Shown here: positions 12,268-14,123 of the stretch, piece by piece | Numbering within the stretch: the stretch's first letter is position 1 | Layout of the letters: the number at the start of each line of letters is the position of its first letter | Assembly (NCBI GenBank): GCA_964444865.1 | Contig: CAYUJE010000170.1 | Location: forward strand, 1 to 14,123 | Reading direction: 5' to 3' | DNA: 14,123 bases | Source of the DNA: SXOA01 sp964444865 | GTDB lineage: Bacteria; Planctomycetota; Planctomycetia; Pirellulales; Pirellulaceae | Program-made: the position numbers and the translations under genes | The notes under the pieces: model-generated | The model's database searches: none | The model's input: only the letters and a program-made list of their open reading frames with translations | What the model was told of the DNA's origin: nothing

Positions 12268-13650
12268 CTACAGCCCGGCAATCGGACTGCCGCTGGTCAT
12301 CAGCCGGAGAACATCATTGGGAAGGCCCGGCATGAGGCGGACCTGTGGCAGGTCGAGCATGGTATCGAAGATGGTGGCGACGAGGTTCTCATTGCCGACC
12401 GGTTCGGACTGGGGCTCGCCGCCGTCGCGAGTCGATTGGCCAATGACCTGCCCCATTTTGAGTCCACCCCCGTAGAGGAGAAGCGGAGCGAGGCCACCCC
12501 AGTGGTCGCGGCCGCCCCCTTTGTTGACGCGCGGGGTGCGTCCCATTTCGCCGCAGGCGACGAGGAGGATTTTTTCGTCGAGGCCGCGAGCCTTGGTGTC
12601 TTCGATGAATGCCGAGACTGCGTGGTCGAGCGGGTGCCCCATGTAGCCCATCCCCTCTTCGCACGGGGCGTTGTTCACGTCGGCGTGCCTGTCCCAGACG
12701 AAGTTCGTCGTCACCGTGACGAACCCGCAACCGGCCTCGCAGAGGCGGCGGGCGAGGAGGAGAAGCTTGCCCAGGGTTTGCGAATTGTCCACGTAGTTGT
12801 TGTAGTTGTTCCACTTGCGGCTGATTTGGTCGGGGCGGACGAGCGGAGCCGTGTCGTAGCGGGCGATGGTTTTGGGGTCTTCCTGGGAAAGGTCGAAGGC
12901 CTTGGCGACGCCGCCGAGGATGGTTTGAAAGGCCTGCTGCTGGAATTTATCCTGGCCGTCGAGTTTGGCGGCGTCGGCTTCGCGTTTGAGCTTGTCGAGG
13001 CCGGCGAGGAGGTTGCGGCGGTCGTCGACGCGGGTTTTGTCGAGGTGGAGTTCCAGGTTCTTCTGAAACGAACCCCCGCCTCCGGGAACGAAAGGAGCAT
13101 AGGCCGCTCCGAGTTGGCCGGCGGAGTCGAAGCGGCCGAAATTATTCACTTCCGGTTGCGACTTCGGCTCCACCGCTCGTGGAAACAGACAAGTGTTGAG
13201 CGGCATGCCGGTCGCAGGATGGTTGCTGCCGGCGACGCGGGCATACAGAGAGCCGATGTTGGCCCCGAGAGTCCCTTTGCTAACGATCGGCTTGATGTCG
13301 TGGTTGGCATCGCCGGTGCGGAAGGAGCGGACAATCGAAAATTTGTCGTTGAGGGCGGCCAGTTTGGGAAACGTGCTGCCGAAAGTGATGCCGCTGAGCT
13401 TCGTGGGGATTTCGCCGGTGGTGCTGCGAATCTCCGCGGCGGCGTCCATCTTGGGATCGAACGTTTCGAACTGGCTCGGCCCGCCGTGGAGAAACAGAAA
13501 GATGCACGACTTGTCCTTCACCGGCCGCATGTTCGCAGCTGCTTGAGCGCGATTGGCGAGGAGGCCTGGGAGCGACAATCCACCGAGGGCGAGGCCGCCG
13601 ACTTGGAGGAAAGCCCGGCGGGAAGTTTGGGTGTCGTGAAAGGTGAGCAT
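12268..13650 (-). CDS. DUF1501 protein with Tat signal
   Basis: 460 aa, predicted exported in folded form by the Tat system. The N-terminus carries SRRAFL (10-15), then a hydrophobic segment and an Ala-rich cleavage region (RAQAAAN, about 34-40). Family motifs present are FLHGGPSQFETFDPK (53-67), CGEMGRTPRV (366-375) and GRDHWGG (380-386). These resemble the alkaline-phosphatase-superfamily metal sites to which DUF1501 is related; activity is unproven. DUF1501 genes are greatly expanded in planctomycetes and often sit with DUF1553/DUF1549 cytochrome-type genes, which are not visible here. The frame opens at 13701, but ATG 13650 has AGGA seven nt upstream and places the Tat motif correctly. 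Confidence 0.93.
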   Translation of the reverse strand: MLTFHDTQTSRRAFLQVGGLALGGLSLPGLLANRAQAAANMRPVKDKSCIFLFLHGGPSQFETFDPKMDAAAEIRSTTGEIPTKLSGITFGSTFPKLAALNDKFSIVRSFRTGDANHDIKPIVSKGTLGANIGSLYARVAGSNHPATGMPLNTCLFPRAVEPKSQPEVNNFGRFDSAGQLGAAYAPFVPGGGGSFQKNLELHLDKTRVDDRRNLLAGLDKLKREADAAKLDGQDKFQQQAFQTILGGVAKAFDLSQEDPKTIARYDTAPLVRPDQISRKWNNYNNYVDNSQTLGKLLLLARRLCEAGCGFVTVTTNFVWDRHADVNNAPCEEGMGYMGHPLDHAVSAFIEDTKARGLDEKILLVACGEMGRTPRVNKGGGRDHWGGLAPLLLYGGGLKMGQVIGQSTRDGGEPQSEPVGNENLVATIFDTMLDLPQVRLMPGLPNDVLRLMTSGSPIAGL

Positions 13651-13666
13651 AGGTATTCCTATTGTA

Positions 13667-13689
13667 GCCTGCACACTCCGTGGGCAGGC
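13667..13689. repeat. Hairpin GCCTGC-CAC, first half of a paired element
   Basis: GCCTGCACAC, loop TCC, GTGGGCAGGC, with one mismatch in ten pairs. It lies 2 nt from the hairpin at 13692-13714. Flanking GTAG (13664-13667) and CTAC (13714-13717) could close both into one three-way junction, the same plan as at 6864-6906. Confidence 0.7.
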
Positions 13690-13691
13690 AT

Positions 13692-13714
13692 GTCCGCTCA
13701 CGGAGTGAGCGGAC
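13692..13714. repeat. Perfect 10-bp hairpin, copy 2 of long-range pair
   Basis: GTCCGCTCAC, loop GGA, GTGAGCGGAC. This is exactly the reverse complement of 4613-4635, about 9 kb away. It occupies the gap between two DUF1501 genes. Confidence 0.85.
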
Positions 13715-13731
13715 TACTTTTCTTGGGCGGA

Positions 13732-14123
13732 CTATCCAAACAGTTCTGTCAGTGGCCTTCCACCATCCACTATAGCAACAGGCCGTCCTTGGGCGTCGGG
13801 CACATGCATGTGGGGGTCGATGCCAAGGGCGTGATAAATGGTGGAGGCGAGATCTTCCGGCTTGACCGGTTTGTCGGTGGCGTAAGCGGCGTCTTTGTCG
13901 GTGGTGCCATAGACGGTGCCTCCGCGGATGCCGGCACCGGCGATGACGGCGGGGAAGAGAGTGCTCCAGTGGCTGCGCCCCCAGCGGTCGCTGGCGGTGG
14001 GCGTGCGGCCCATCTCGCCCAGGCAGACCACGAGCGTCTCGTCGAGCAGGCCGCGCTGGTCGAGGTCTTCGAGGAGGGAAGCGAGGGCGTTATCCAGCCC
14101 CGGCAGCAGGTGTTTTTTCACGT
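13732..14123 (-). CDS. DUF1501 protein, C-terminal part (5' end beyond the window)
   Basis: About 130 residues of the C-terminal third are visible. LVVCLGEMGRTPTASDRWG matches the DUF1501 motif, and RSHWSTLFPAVIAGAGIRGG matches the region that follows it. LASTIYHALGIDP is the usual C-terminal helix. The codon at 14119-14121 is GTG, but it is internal: the family is normally well over 400 residues and the N-terminal half is missing. It is the paralogue and upstream same-strand neighbour of the DUF1501 gene at 12268. The gap between them contains two hairpins, so co-transcription is likely but may be attenuated. Confidence 0.92.
   Translation of the reverse strand, partial: VKKHLLPGLDNALASLLEDLDQRGLLDETLVVCLGEMGRTPTASDRWGRSHWSTLFPAVIAGAGIRGGTVYGTTDKDAAYATDKPVKPEDLASTIYHALGIDPHMHVPDAQGRPVAIVDGGRPLTELFG

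Overview
The window looks like a chromosomal segment of a planctomycete (Planctomycetota). The evidence is two tandem DUF1501 genes, one with an intact Tat signal; a run of secreted proteins and lipoproteins with no counterpart I recognise in model bacteria; an NtrC-type two-component pair; moderately high GC; and the short dispersed palindromes and translated repeat signatures (for example DTNPTRKRG and FVIRHSSF) that I remember as common in planctomycete genomes. The genus cannot be fixed from the sequence alone. I see no phage, insertion sequence, CRISPR array, tRNA or rRNA.

Layout. (1) 24-1079, + strand: pdxA of vitamin B6 synthesis, convergent with a secreted hypothetical protein (1199-2278, - strand) across a long inverted repeat. 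(2) 2561-5915, + strand: three consecutive envelope genes. These are a lipoprotein, a secreted paralogue sharing its core domain, and a lipoprotein ending in a DUF11-type domain. They are followed by a soluble hypothetical protein (6005-6871). (3) 6996-9840, + strand: a membrane histidine kinase and its sigma-54-activating response regulator. (4) 9943-10687, + strand: a small membrane protein and an alkyltransferase-like DNA-binding protein, behind a good sigma-70-type promoter flanked by two 14-bp palindromes. They face a DUF2314-ankyrin protein (10695-11495, - strand). (5) 11496-11883: no intact gene, but it holds a decayed copy of the 3' end of the alkyltransferase-like gene. (6) 11884-14123, - strand: a small membrane protein and two DUF1501 genes, the outer one running off the window.

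The most striking non-genic signal is the density of palindromic elements. At least six kinds of hairpin sit in the gaps, usually beginning on or within a few bases of a stop codon. Some are shared between distant sites: one 23-nt hairpin recurs in reverse orientation about 9 kb away. Two elements fold as a closing stem carrying two hairpins. One repeat appears to supply the ribosome binding site of the histidine kinase. A separate C-rich 16-mer is embedded inside coding sequences and in one place forms a four-tract G-quadruplex motif on the mRNA strand. The best candidates for something undescribed are the three-gene envelope cassette, the alkyltransferase-like protein with its small membrane partner and double palindrome, and the REP-like repeat system itself. 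No functional claim for these goes beyond inference.
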